The notes below the pieces were generated by a model. The model worked only from the letters and a program-made list of their open reading frames with translations, had not been told where the DNA came from and did no database searches. Below are positions 10,474 through 20,174 of a stretch of 64,000 nt of DNA, piece by piece (position 1 is the first letter of the stretch; the number at the start of each line of letters is the position of its first letter). The position numbers and the translations under genes are program-made. The DNA comes from Yoonia sp. (GTDB taxonomy: Bacteria; Pseudomonadota; Alphaproteobacteria; Rhodobacterales; Rhodobacteraceae): the NCBI RefSeq assembly GCF_030731595.1, contig NZ_JANQTS010000082.1, forward strand, positions 1 to 64,000, in the 5' to 3' direction.

Positions 10474-10495
10474 CCCAAGATACTGCCCCGTTGCT

Positions 10496-11509
10496 TTACG
10501 CCCGCACCGCCGCGCGCCTGTTCCCGATTAGGTCAAGCGTCTCGGCCCACCCTTGCAAGAATCTTTCCTCAAGAAGACGGCCCTGACGATAGGGCGACAA
10601 GTTGCCCGCGGCATCCTTGTCAGCGACAAGATCTGTCATCACCTGTTTCAGGTCATTGATTGACCCGCGGCGAAAGACCATCGCTCCGCCCCGCACATGA
10701 TCATTCAGTCCGTCGATATCGGCACAGATCAGGTGCCTTCCCGCACTCAGCGTCTCGATGGCGACCAGCCCATAAGCTTCCCATCGGGACGGCATGACAA
10801 CTGCATCAACCTGTGCAAGGGCTGTGACAGGGTCCGCGGCAAAGCCGCGAAAGACGATACGTTCATCGTCGCCGGCCAGCTCGCGCAGCATTGGTTCCTG
10901 ATCGCCTTCGCCGAAGATGTGCAATCTCAGTTCGGGGTTCTTGCAGGCCCGAAATGCGACGATGAGCGAGTCAAAGCCCTTCTGGAAATCCAGACGCCCG
11001 ATCGCGCCGAAAACGCGGACGGGCCCATGTGGGGCCGTCAGGTTCCGGAAGGCTTCCAGATTGACGCAGGACTGGATCGTGGTGATTTTTTGCGGCGCGC
11101 ATAACCCGCGGGATTTGATCCACTCGGCCTGTGCCTCGCTGACCGCAATGATGTGATCGAAGATCGAGAACGAGACTTTCAGCAATGCTGCAAACCGGCG
11201 CTTGTTCTGTACGTTGAGCGCAACAAAGGCTTCTGTATAGCTGTGTTCGATATGCAGAAACGGCTTGGAGGCGTTGCTGGCCCGCATGGCAAGCAAGGCA
11301 GGCAGGCTGCGCCAACTGACGGCCAGATGCGAGACGAGGATATCGGCATCAAATGGCTTTGCGATCAACTTCCCGCGCTTCACATGCAGCACGCGATGTT
11401 CGCCGAACGTCGCCATATCCGCGGAGGTGCGGATGAATTCGACCACCCGCATCACCCCGCCGGCAGTGGCGTCGTCAACCAAGTGTAGGATCACTGGACG
11501 GGCGTTCAT
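10496..11509 (-). CDS. Glycosyltransferase (GT4 family)
   Basis: GRLDFQKGFDSLIVAF, PSRWEAYGLVAIETLSAG motifs. Confidence 0.85.
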   Translation of the reverse strand: MNARPVILHLVDDATAGGVMRVVEFIRTSADMATFGEHRVLHVKRGKLIAKPFDADILVSHLAVSWRSLPALLAMRASNASKPFLHIEHSYTEAFVALNVQNKRRFAALLKVSFSIFDHIIAVSEAQAEWIKSRGLCAPQKITTIQSCVNLEAFRNLTAPHGPVRVFGAIGRLDFQKGFDSLIVAFRACKNPELRLHIFGEGDQEPMLRELAGDDERIVFRGFAADPVTALAQVDAVVMPSRWEAYGLVAIETLSAGRHLICADIDGLNDHVRGGAMVFRRGSINDLKQVMTDLVADKDAAGNLSPYRQGRLLEERFLQGWAETLDLIGNRRAAVRA

Positions 11510-12486
11510 GTTCGTGCCGCCCGTTGAGACATGATCGCAGCCAAGGCTTCGCGTCCGCCCAAAGCCAAAGCGGCAGTCGCAAGAATGGTGACAGCGCTCT
11601 TGAGCGGTTCTTCGAAGAGCGGACGCTTTGATTCCCGCAAGGAGGCCAGCAAAAGCCTTTGTGCCCGCTCGGCATCAAGATCGCTAATCGCGCGCCGCGC
11701 CAGATAGCGCAACTGGTAGGCGCGGGCCACCGGTGCGTGCCGGGTAAAGAATGCGGGGGCCAAAGGCGTAAGCTTGGTCACCATATTTTCCCATGCCATG
11801 TGCTGACGATCTGTCGCGGCGGACAGCCCGTTTGCACTGATCCGGTATCGGGTCAGCAGACCGGGGACACCTTCGAAAATCCAATCCGTGCTCAGAGCAA
11901 TGCGCAGCCAGCATTCAATGTCTTCGGACTGGCGAAAGGTCTCGTCAAAGTACCAGTCGCGCTCGGTCTCGGAGGCGGGGCGAAAGGCGATGGCATCAAA
12001 AACAGCGCGCCTGATGACAGGGGCAGAGCCATTGCCGATCGGATTGCGTTTGAAAACATGAACGGCTTCGATGTTCTTGAGGCGCGGCTTCTGGCTCTGG
12101 CCAAGGAAATCGCCGTTGTCGTCGATCAGGGATGACCCTGCGTAGCTGACCCCGACTGCCGGATCCGATTGAAGATGCTGCACGTGGGCTGCCAGCTTAC
12201 CCGGCTCCCAGATGTCGTCGGCGTCACAAAATCCGATAAACGCACCTTCCGCCACGGCAATACCTGTATTGCGCGCGCCTGCCAGACCGCGATTGCGCTG
12301 TCTGATGAAACGGACCCGAGGGTCTGTCTGATAAGACTTTGCAATCGCATAGGTCGCGTCGCTTGACCCGTCGTCGACGATGACAATTTCGAAGTCTTCA
12401 AACGTCTGTGCGAGGAGGGCATCAAGCGTTTCACAGAGCGTCTTTGCGACATTGAAGGCTGGAACTACGATCGTGGCGAGTGGCAT
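11506..12486 (-). CDS. Glycosyltransferase family 2
   Basis: GT-A motifs VVPAFNVAKTL, IVDDGSSDAT, FCDADD; 4-nt overlap with GT4 gene. Confidence 0.88.
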   Translation of the reverse strand: MPLATIVVPAFNVAKTLCETLDALLAQTFEDFEIVIVDDGSSDATYAIAKSYQTDPRVRFIRQRNRGLAGARNTGIAVAEGAFIGFCDADDIWEPGKLAAHVQHLQSDPAVGVSYAGSSLIDDNGDFLGQSQKPRLKNIEAVHVFKRNPIGNGSAPVIRRAVFDAIAFRPASETERDWYFDETFRQSEDIECWLRIALSTDWIFEGVPGLLTRYRISANGLSAATDRQHMAWENMVTKLTPLAPAFFTRHAPVARAYQLRYLARRAISDLDAERAQRLLLASLRESKRPLFEEPLKSAVTILATAALALGGREALAAIMSQRAART

Positions 12487-12504
12487 GGGAAAATCCTTCT
12501 TGGA

Positions 12505-13428
12505 TTAGCGAGAAAAGATGAACTGGTTAAGACGGCCGGGCAGTACGAGCGATACAATTGCCCCGGCGATTGTGAGGAAGCCTCGCTTTGGAGAACTGAA
12601 AAAACCGGATGGGCTGGCCCAAAGACCTTGCAGTGCAAATTTCAGAGCATCGGCGCGACCATGCCCAAGCCGGAGCGCGCGCCGCGCCAGATAGCGCAGA
12701 TGGATTGCGTTCGCCCATGGCGTCGGGGCAAATCCGAAATACGCGGCTGATTGCAGGGCGATTTCTCTGCTCTGGGCCATGCTGGACAGATCGGCAGACA
12801 GGCCGTGGGCGCTGGCGCGGTAGTAGGTCTGGCACTTGTCGATCCCGATAACGCGGGCACCGGCACCGACCAAGCGGATCAGCCACTCGAGGTCTTCATT
12901 GTGGATGATGTCTTTCTTGAAGCCCTGCGATGCGATGAAGGTCATGCGACGCACCGCCATGTTCGACATGGTACACACAGGGTTTTCACCCAGCAGCATC
13001 GGGATCGACAGATCAGTGCGCGGGACTGTTGAAAAGACAGATGCCTCATGCGGATTTTTGGTGAAGAAGGCGATCTGGCCATAAGCGCCGTCGACCTCGG
13101 GATCGGCGAAAGCCACGTCAAGTTCAGCCAGCTTTGTCGGGCTCCAGACATCGTCTGCATCGCAAAATGCGATGATGTCGCCGCTGGCAAGCACCTTTGC
13201 GCCAAGGTTGCGTGCTGTGCTCGGGCCTTTGGAGACGTTGAACGCGAGCTTGATTCTGGGATCTCTGGCCGCCGCGTCACGGATGATCTCGCAGGTCAGG
13301 TCGGTGGATCCGTCATCGACGCAGATCGCTTCCCATGAGGGACAGGTTTGGGCGCGCAGACTGTCCAAAGTCTCGGGCAATGTATGTGCTGCGTTGAAGC
13401 AGGGAATGACGATAGAAAACTTTGGCAT
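12505..13428 (-). CDS. Glycosyltransferase family 2
   Basis: GT-A motifs VIPCFNAAHTLPETLDS, CVDDGSTD, FCDADDVW. Confidence 0.88.
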   Translation of the reverse strand: MPKFSIVIPCFNAAHTLPETLDSLRAQTCPSWEAICVDDGSTDLTCEIIRDAAARDPRIKLAFNVSKGPSTARNLGAKVLASGDIIAFCDADDVWSPTKLAELDVAFADPEVDGAYGQIAFFTKNPHEASVFSTVPRTDLSIPMLLGENPVCTMSNMAVRRMTFIASQGFKKDIIHNEDLEWLIRLVGAGARVIGIDKCQTYYRASAHGLSADLSSMAQSREIALQSAAYFGFAPTPWANAIHLRYLARRALRLGHGRADALKFALQGLWASPSGFFSSPKRGFLTIAGAIVSLVLPGRLNQFIFSR

Positions 13429-13431
13429 TGT

Positions 13432-14667
13432 TCAAGCCTCGACTGGGGTGGTGGAAAATGCGGTCAGAATGGCCGGGATTGATGCGATCACCATGATCGT
13501 GGTTGCTGTCACCGCATAGCCGACGGCCACAACGGTCAGGCCGAAGGGGGCAAGCACAAGAGTGTTCAACACGACGCCGATGGTCAGAACGATGGTCACC
13601 AGCAGTTCGATCTCTGGACGCTCGTTGGCGCGCAACCATCCGGCGGCAGCGGTCCAAAGGGTCGTCGGGATCGCTATAAGACAAAGGATCGCAACAATAT
13701 CGGAAATGCCGTCCCATCCATCGCCAAACAGGAATGGCACATAATAAGGGGCGGCAAGGGCCTGTGCGATCACAACCGGGCTGATCAGGCCAAGGCCGAT
13801 CAGAATGCTGTTGCGCAGTGCAGCCACGCGATCAACCGTCCGTGTCAGATGCGGAAACAGAACGGTCGAGAAGGCCACGGTAAAGGCATTCGACAGGCTC
13901 AGCCCGGCGTTGAACGCCATGAAGTAGAGGCCCAGCGCATCCGCTCCCATTGTCATACCGATCACCAGCTTGTCAGCCTGCAAGCGCAGGGCCTTGACCA
14001 GTTCAACGCCCAGGACGGAACGGCCATAGGTCAGGAAAGGGCGCAGCGGCGCAAATCCTGCAGACCGGTCAACCGTCCACGGGTGCAGACGGCGCACCGC
14101 AATCAGCCAGATCGGCGCAGACAGCAGACGCGGCAGCAAAAGCGCCAAGGCAGATGGCCAAACAAGAACCAGCACGACCGACATCAGGTTTGCCCCGACA
14201 ACCTGCGCCCCCGCGATAGAGGCTGTCTGCTTGAGTTTCCCTGCCCGCATGGCGAGGGCCACATGAACAAGGCCTGCGGGCATCAGCAGGTATTCCGCAC
14301 CCAAGATCAGGATCAGCAGGGCAAGCAGCGTGTTGTCGCTGTAGAAAAGGAAACCGCCAGCGATGACGGCCTGCATCAAGAACAGACCGGTGCACCAGAA
14401 CCAGAAAATCCGCTGTGCAGTTGCACAGACGGCGGCAAGGTCTTCTTCCTTGGCGGCGATGATCCTTTGACCAACACCGTTTTCCGTTAGCGACTTGAGG
14501 ATGTCGCCCGCGGCAATGGCCGTGGCAGCAATACCGATTTCCTTCAACTCCATCGTGCGCGCAACGGCCATCACGACCAACAGCCGCGTTGCCTTAGAGG
14601 CAACCTCTGATGCGCCATAGGCCATCAGGTTTCCTATCAAGGCCTTGGATTGGGTGGTGATCGGCAT
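13432..14667 (-). CDS. Polysaccharide flippase / oligosaccharide translocase (Wzx-like)
   Basis: Multi-TM protein in EPS cluster; internal start MPITTQSKALIGN at 14667 chosen because the upstream extension is not TM-like. Confidence 0.75.
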   Translation of the reverse strand: MPITTQSKALIGNLMAYGASEVASKATRLLVVMAVARTMELKEIGIAATAIAAGDILKSLTENGVGQRIIAAKEEDLAAVCATAQRIFWFWCTGLFLMQAVIAGGFLFYSDNTLLALLILILGAEYLLMPAGLVHVALAMRAGKLKQTASIAGAQVVGANLMSVVLVLVWPSALALLLPRLLSAPIWLIAVRRLHPWTVDRSAGFAPLRPFLTYGRSVLGVELVKALRLQADKLVIGMTMGADALGLYFMAFNAGLSLSNAFTVAFSTVLFPHLTRTVDRVAALRNSILIGLGLISPVVIAQALAAPYYVPFLFGDGWDGISDIVAILCLIAIPTTLWTAAAGWLRANERPEIELLVTIVLTIGVVLNTLVLAPFGLTVVAVGYAVTATTIMVIASIPAILTAFSTTPVEA

Positions 14668-14818
14668 GGTGTTTGAGTCCTGTTTTCGGGTTGAAGCCAG
14701 AACTAAAGCCTTGCGCAAACCAAGTCGCGGACGCCTCGGGCGAGAAAGAGGGAGCAAAGGTGAAGGATTGTATCCGTTCGTATAGCTGCCGATACAACGT
14801 TCCCGTAGACCATCAATC

Positions 14819-16078
14819 GTGATACCCGTAAGGAGAGACGAATTCATTTTGCGTGAGGCTGGCTTGTTATCTTCTTTCAAAAACCGCTGCGCTGCGTCTG
14901 CCCTGATCCTTGCTGCGGCCTGCGCCAGCTTTGACCCACCCGACAATCTGGAAGCCGTGGCCACCGGCGACGCGTATCAGGCGCAATACCGTGAACCTCA
15001 TGTGACGCGGGAAAATGCAGAGTTCTTGCGTTCCGCCACTCTCAATGCCCAAAAGTGCCTGCCCTATGGCGGCTTTGACGGGCTTGGCAAAGGTTCCGCG
15101 ATCGCTGCGGCAGCGCTGCGCGGCGAACGTCTCAGCCGCAATGATCTGGTTGATATCCGCATCGGCAATGACGAAACCTTCAATGGCGACTATGTCATCT
15201 CGCGCGACGGCACATTGAAACTGCCGTTCCTGTCGCCGATCCGCGCACAAGGCCGCACCACTGACCAGATCGAGGCGGACATCGCGCGCCAGCTCTTGGA
15301 TAATGATTTTTACAGTGACGCGCCGCGTATTTCCGTGCGTGTCGCCGATTTCGCCTCTGTGACTGTTGGCGTTTCGGGCGCCGTTTTCGAACCGCGGGCT
15401 TCAGAAATCGGCGTTGTTGGCGGCAGCAGTCTGGACACCCGCCGGCAAGACGCTTTGGGTGCCTCGACCGAAGGTCGCAACCTGTCTGTCGCGCTCCGCT
15501 CTGCGGGCGGGATTCGCCCTGACGCCGATATTTCAGCGGTCGAAGTGCGTCGCGACGGTCAGCTTTACCGGATTGACATGCGCGGCGTGTTTGAAGGCCA
15601 GAACGCGGTCGATATCATGCTGCTGACAGGCGACGAGATATCGGTTCCAAGCCGCCAGTGCTTTCAGGAAGACCTGATGCGCCCGAGCCCGATCAGCCCA
15701 CCGGGGGTCAGCCTTTACCTGTCAAACCTGACACAACCCGCAACCAATAACGCTTCGGCCGGGATCGGTCAGACAGTGCGAGAGATCCCCTATGGGACGC
15801 GCTATCTTCAGGCTGTGATCGACGCAAACTGTGTCGGCGGTTCGCGCAGCACCAGCGCGGCAAGATCATCGGTCTTGTTCACGCGCAACCCGATCACCGG
15901 TGTCTCTGCAGTCATCGAACGCGATATCGAGGATCTGCTGCGGCGCGCGGATCGGGATGATTATGACCCCTATCTGCTGCCGGGCGATGCGCTGGCTTGC
16001 TACGACAGCACAATCACCAACATCACGGAAATCGGCCGCGCGCTGAGTCTCGTCGGGGCAGTGGCGCTGCTCGAATAG
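14819..16078 (+). CDS. Polysaccharide export lipoprotein (Wza-like)
   Basis: Lipobox-like LAAAC, poly-export domain GDYVISRDGTLKLPFLSPIRAQGRTTDQIEADI. Confidence 0.8.
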   Translation: MIPVRRDEFILREAGLLSSFKNRCAASALILAAACASFDPPDNLEAVATGDAYQAQYREPHVTRENAEFLRSATLNAQKCLPYGGFDGLGKGSAIAAAALRGERLSRNDLVDIRIGNDETFNGDYVISRDGTLKLPFLSPIRAQGRTTDQIEADIARQLLDNDFYSDAPRISVRVADFASVTVGVSGAVFEPRASEIGVVGGSSLDTRRQDALGASTEGRNLSVALRSAGGIRPDADISAVEVRRDGQLYRIDMRGVFEGQNAVDIMLLTGDEISVPSRQCFQEDLMRPSPISPPGVSLYLSNLTQPATNNASAGIGQTVREIPYGTRYLQAVIDANCVGGSRSTSAARSSVLFTRNPITGVSAVIERDIEDLLRRADRDDYDPYLLPGDALACYDSTITNITEIGRALSLVGAVALLE

Positions 16079-16096
16079 ATCGAAGCGCGAGAAACC

Positions 16097-18598
16097 TTAT
16101 TCAACCAAGGCGATCTTGGTATCACGCCAGACACCGTTCAGGCCGAAGACAACCCGTTCGATGGTGGCATTGTCACCGGCTTTGGCGGCTTGCTCGATCA
16201 ATTTGAGCGCTTCGCGCAGTTGCACAGCGCCAAAAACAGCAGCACTGCCTGCGACTTTGTGGGCGCGCGCCGCAATCTCGAGGTAATCCTGTGTCTCATC
16301 GGACTGCAACCAAGCCACCAGGTCTTCGACTTCGCGCATGAAGCGCGCGCGCAGTTTCGCAAAAGCCTCTTCGCCCAATGCGTCTCGCGTTTCGGCGCTG
16401 TGTTCATGCGAAACAAGGCTGGCGTTGCCAGCGTAGCTTTGGGGTTGATGAATACTGAGCGTATGGCGCAGCGCGGTGCGTGACAGCGGTTTGGTCAAAA
16501 TACCGTTCATGCCGTCCGACTTGAAATCCTCTTGTTCCGAAGCCATCGCATTCGCGGTCAGCGCCACGATGGGCGCATGTGCAGAGGCGCCATGGCCTTT
16601 TCTGATCTCGCGCGTGGCAACACGCCCGTCCATGACCGGCATGCTGATATCCATAAAGATCAAATCGAATTTCTTGGTCTTGGACAGTTCGACCCCTTCG
16701 CGACCGTCATGGGCAAGGGTGACGCTATGCCCTTCGGCCTCGAGCATTTCGCGGGCGACAATCCGGTTAATCTCGTTATCCTCGACCAAAAGCACGTTCA
16801 GGGGGCGGGTTGGTGCCTGGATTTCCGCAGGTTGTTCTGCTCCATTTGGTGCAAGGGCCGGCGTCACAGGAAGCTGCACCCAAAACGTGCTGCCCTTGCC
16901 CTCCACGCTGTTCACGCCGATCTGGCCACCCAGCGCCGTCACAAAGCGTTTCGCAATGCTCAGACCCAGCCCTGTCCCGCCGACTTCGCGGTCATAGGCG
17001 GTGTTGCCCGTCACAAAGTCATCAAAAATGCGCGTTGCGAGGTCTTCCGAGATGCCGGGTCCGGTATCGGCGATCTCGATGTGGAGTTGATCATTGTCGT
17101 CTTGGGTCATTTTACGCAGAACGACAGAAACCTTGCCCCTTTTCGTGAATTTCACGGCATTGCCGATCAGGTTCATCATCACATGCTGAAGCCGGTCGTA
17201 ATCGGAATTGATCCAATGCAAGGCCGGACCGTCCCAACCCCACTCCAACCTTGTTTCGTTCCGAGACGCAGTGCTGCTTTGGTTGTCGATAATATCTTGC
17301 AGCAAGGCAGAGATATTCATGGGCGCGGTCATGGTGCTGAGTTTGCCCGCATCATAACGCGTAATATCGAGCACATCCGAAATATGGCTCATCAGCAATC
17401 GCCCCGAGGATTCCATATACCCGACATAGCGGTCTTGCAGATTGTTCAGCGGCGTATCTCGCAAAAGGCTCATATTGCCCAACAGCCCGTTCAACGGTGT
17501 GCGGATTTCATGGCTCATCGTCGCCAAAAAGTCGGTCTTCATCTTTTCGCTGGCCAAGGCCTTGTCGCGGGCGGCGACAAGCTCTGCCTCGGCGGCGACG
17601 CGATGCGAGATATCGCGCAGAAAGGCGATGAAAATCTGGCCTTGGTCCGTGGTCGCAGACTGAAGGGCAAGCTCTACCGGGAAAACCTCTCCATTTGCAC
17701 GCTTGGCATCAAGCCTGACACGGCCTTTGCCGACAACGTGCCTTTCGCCGCCTTTGCGCATCCGCTCCATGCCCGTATCATGGGCCGCCCGCATATGGTC
17801 CGGGACGATGACCTCGCCAACTTCCAACCCCAAGACATCCGCGGTCTTGTGCCCAAAGATGGCCTCTGCCGCAGGACTGAATTCAAGGATGCGCCCTTCG
17901 CCATCGCTGATGATCACACCGTCAAGCGATGTCCCCATGACCGTGCGCATCCGCGTGGCCGTCTGGTTGTTTTCAAGCTCGCGATTGAAGATGCGAATGT
18001 TCAGCCGGTAAAGATAGACGATTGCGAGTGCCAAAGCGCCGATCAACGCGGCCAATGCCACCGCAAGTTCTGTCAGCGTGCGGGCGACCGCCTGGCGTTG
18101 CTCATCGGCGGTTTCCGCAAAAAGCCGCAGCCCTGACAGGCTCATCGCACGCACGATCGGGCGCAACTGCTCTGATCTCTCGGCAAGTGTTGGCAGGCCG
18201 GCCAAAAGCACCGCATCGTCAGCGTCGATCAAGGCCACCGTTTCATCCAGAAAGGCGGCAATAGCATCCAGATGCGCGCTGGAAATTTCGTTTGCCCGGA
18301 GTTCCGCAAAGACCGCCGCACGGTTCACCATGCCGATACGGCTGTAGAAGATATCAAACCTTTCGCGCAACTGCCCAAGATCGACCGGGTCGGCCTCAAT
18401 CTGATTTTGGAGCGCGAGAAACTCGACTTCGGTCTGGGTCAGCGACCATTGCACATTATCAGAGCTTGCTGATCCAAGAAGGCGAATTTTTCGCGCCACA
18501 TCATACGAGAGAAATCCAATCGCGATAAACGCAACAAGACCAGCCAGAACCGCAAGGGTTCTGCTGATCATGGGTAACTTGAACTTGGGTTTCCGCAT
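16097..18598 (-). CDS. Hybrid sensor histidine kinase (TM sensor-PAS-HisKA-HATPase-REC-Hpt)
   Basis: MSHEIRTPLNG H-box, GTGLGLSIAKRF, receiver LLVEDNEINR..IFMDISMPVMDG, C-terminal Hpt-like ARAHKVAGSAAVFGA. Confidence 0.92.
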   Translation of the reverse strand: MRKPKFKLPMISRTLAVLAGLVAFIAIGFLSYDVARKIRLLGSASSDNVQWSLTQTEVEFLALQNQIEADPVDLGQLRERFDIFYSRIGMVNRAAVFAELRANEISSAHLDAIAAFLDETVALIDADDAVLLAGLPTLAERSEQLRPIVRAMSLSGLRLFAETADEQRQAVARTLTELAVALAALIGALALAIVYLYRLNIRIFNRELENNQTATRMRTVMGTSLDGVIISDGEGRILEFSPAAEAIFGHKTADVLGLEVGEVIVPDHMRAAHDTGMERMRKGGERHVVGKGRVRLDAKRANGEVFPVELALQSATTDQGQIFIAFLRDISHRVAAEAELVAARDKALASEKMKTDFLATMSHEIRTPLNGLLGNMSLLRDTPLNNLQDRYVGYMESSGRLLMSHISDVLDITRYDAGKLSTMTAPMNISALLQDIIDNQSSTASRNETRLEWGWDGPALHWINSDYDRLQHVMMNLIGNAVKFTKRGKVSVVLRKMTQDDNDQLHIEIADTGPGISEDLATRIFDDFVTGNTAYDREVGGTGLGLSIAKRFVTALGGQIGVNSVEGKGSTFWVQLPVTPALAPNGAEQPAEIQAPTRPLNVLLVEDNEINRIVAREMLEAEGHSVTLAHDGREGVELSKTKKFDLIFMDISMPVMDGRVATREIRKGHGASAHAPIVALTANAMASEQEDFKSDGMNGILTKPLSRTALRHTLSIHQPQSYAGNASLVSHEHSAETRDALGEEAFAKLRARFMREVEDLVAWLQSDETQDYLEIAARAHKVAGSAAVFGAVQLREALKLIEQAAKAGDNATIERVVFGLNGVWRDTKIALVE

Positions 18599-18640
18599 GT
18601 CGGCCCCCTCAGAACGCGATGTCCGTGTCGCTCTTAGGGG

Positions 18641-19156
18641 TTACTTTACCACTTCGATCCTGTCGAGTTGCCAGATACTGCGGGAATAAATCACTTCCGA
18701 ACGGTAATCGGCCGACATATCGTAAGGATAAACGACCCAGAGCGGTCCCTTGTCGCGCACTGACATCGTTTCTCCGTCCATCTTGAAGGCGATGATCGGA
18801 CCATCCGCGACCGCATCAGAAACGGGAATTTCAACCGTATAGTCATTGATTGCGGTTGCCAGAAGCGTGCCCTCCTGCGCCCCGATCAAATCCGTTAGCG
18901 TCTTAAGCGACACCCCTTCAAACCGGTGCAGGCCTTCGGTCCAGATCGTGGTGGTTTCAAATTCCTCGGTGCCTAGGGCTGCCAGCGTTTCGCGGTCAAA
19001 GATCAACGTGCCATCAGCATTCGCGACGTCAATTTCGCCTGTTACGGTCAAGACGACCGCACCTTGCGGCAAGGCGATGTCTTGCGCGCTCGCCGCGGCG
19101 GCGATACCGATCACGGCGACCAAACCAAAAGTCGTTTTTACAATCTGAGCAAGCAC
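18641..19156 (-). CDS. Exported protein resembling a molybdopterin-dependent oxidoreductase (sulfite-oxidase-like) domain
   Basis: Signal peptide then VLTVTGEIDVANADGTLIFDRETLAALG; GTG start at 19156 preceded by AAGGAG. Confidence 0.6.
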   Translation of the reverse strand: MLAQIVKTTFGLVAVIGIAAAASAQDIALPQGAVVLTVTGEIDVANADGTLIFDRETLAALGTEEFETTTIWTEGLHRFEGVSLKTLTDLIGAQEGTLLATAINDYTVEIPVSDAVADGPIIAFKMDGETMSVRDKGPLWVVYPYDMSADYRSEVIYSRSIWQLDRIEVVK

Positions 19157-19256
19157 GGCATTCTCCTTATGCGTTTGTGTCTCTATGCCATGCTCTTTTC
19201 GCTGACGCATGCGCGCATCGGGATAGGGTCCTATCCTTTCGGATAGGAGTCCCGTT

Positions 19257-20144
19257 TCAGGCCGCCATTTGCTGCCGGCTCAGCCTGTTTGACAGAAACA
19301 TTTCAAAGGCACCTGACAGCTCTGGACGGTCCAGTGCATAGGCGGCAGTCGCCTGGACAAAGCCTTGAACCGATCCGCAGTCAAACCGCTCGCCCTCGAA
19401 ACTGAAGCCAGTCACGCCAACTGTTGGGACATCGGCATTGATCGCATCTGTCAGTTGCAACTCGCCGCCGGCACCGGGGCGCAGAGCGCTAAGACGGTCG
19501 AAAATGGCTGCATCCAGAATATAGCGACCGATGACAGCTTTTGTGGATGGGGCCACGTCAGCGCGCGGTTTTTCGACCATGCCGCGGGCATAGGCAATGC
19601 GCCCCGATTCGCTTGCGATGTCCAGCACACCATATGCACTGGTTGCGGCGCGCGGGACATCCATCGTCGCGACCATATGGCCACCAACCTTTGCATGGGC
19701 CTGCACCATCTGCTTGAGCGCGCCCGGCTGTCCCTTGATCACATCATCAGGCAGCAAGACCGCAAAAGGCTCGTTTCCGATCAGTTGGCGGGCCTGCCGT
19801 ACTGCGTGACCCAGACCCAAAGGGTTTGCCTGACGCAAGATTGTCAGCGCACCTTCAGGCATCCGCGCCCGCTCGAGCGCGGCAAGCGCATCTTTCTTGC
19901 CAGCGGCCTCCAGGCGGTTTTCCAGCGCCGCTGCGGTGTCGAAATAGTCTTCCAAAGCGCCTTTGCCGGCAGCAGAGACAAAGATGAACTGCTCGATCCC
20001 TGCTTCGCGGGCCTCATCGACCGCATATTGGATCAATGGGCGATCCACGAGCGGCAGCATCTCTTTGGGGACGGATTTGGTTGCTGGTAGGAAACGTGTA
20101 CCCATGCCAGCGACAGGGAAAACGGCTTTGCGGATATGTGTCAT
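19257..20144 (-). CDS. galU: UTP-glucose-1-phosphate uridylyltransferase
   Basis: VFPVAGMGTRFLPATKSVPKEMLPLVDRPLIQYAVDEA. Confidence 0.93.
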   Translation of the reverse strand: MTHIRKAVFPVAGMGTRFLPATKSVPKEMLPLVDRPLIQYAVDEAREAGIEQFIFVSAAGKGALEDYFDTAAALENRLEAAGKKDALAALERARMPEGALTILRQANPLGLGHAVRQARQLIGNEPFAVLLPDDVIKGQPGALKQMVQAHAKVGGHMVATMDVPRAATSAYGVLDIASESGRIAYARGMVEKPRADVAPSTKAVIGRYILDAAIFDRLSALRPGAGGELQLTDAINADVPTVGVTGFSFEGERFDCGSVQGFVQATAAYALDRPELSGAFEMFLSNRLSRQQMAA

Positions 20145-20174
20145 GTGATTATTCCTTTTGTCTTGGATGTTGTG

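Noticed and set aside
16532-18136. 534-aa + strand ORF antisense to the hybrid kinase
   Set aside because: Sense strand encodes unambiguous kinase motifs; antisense translation is low-information.
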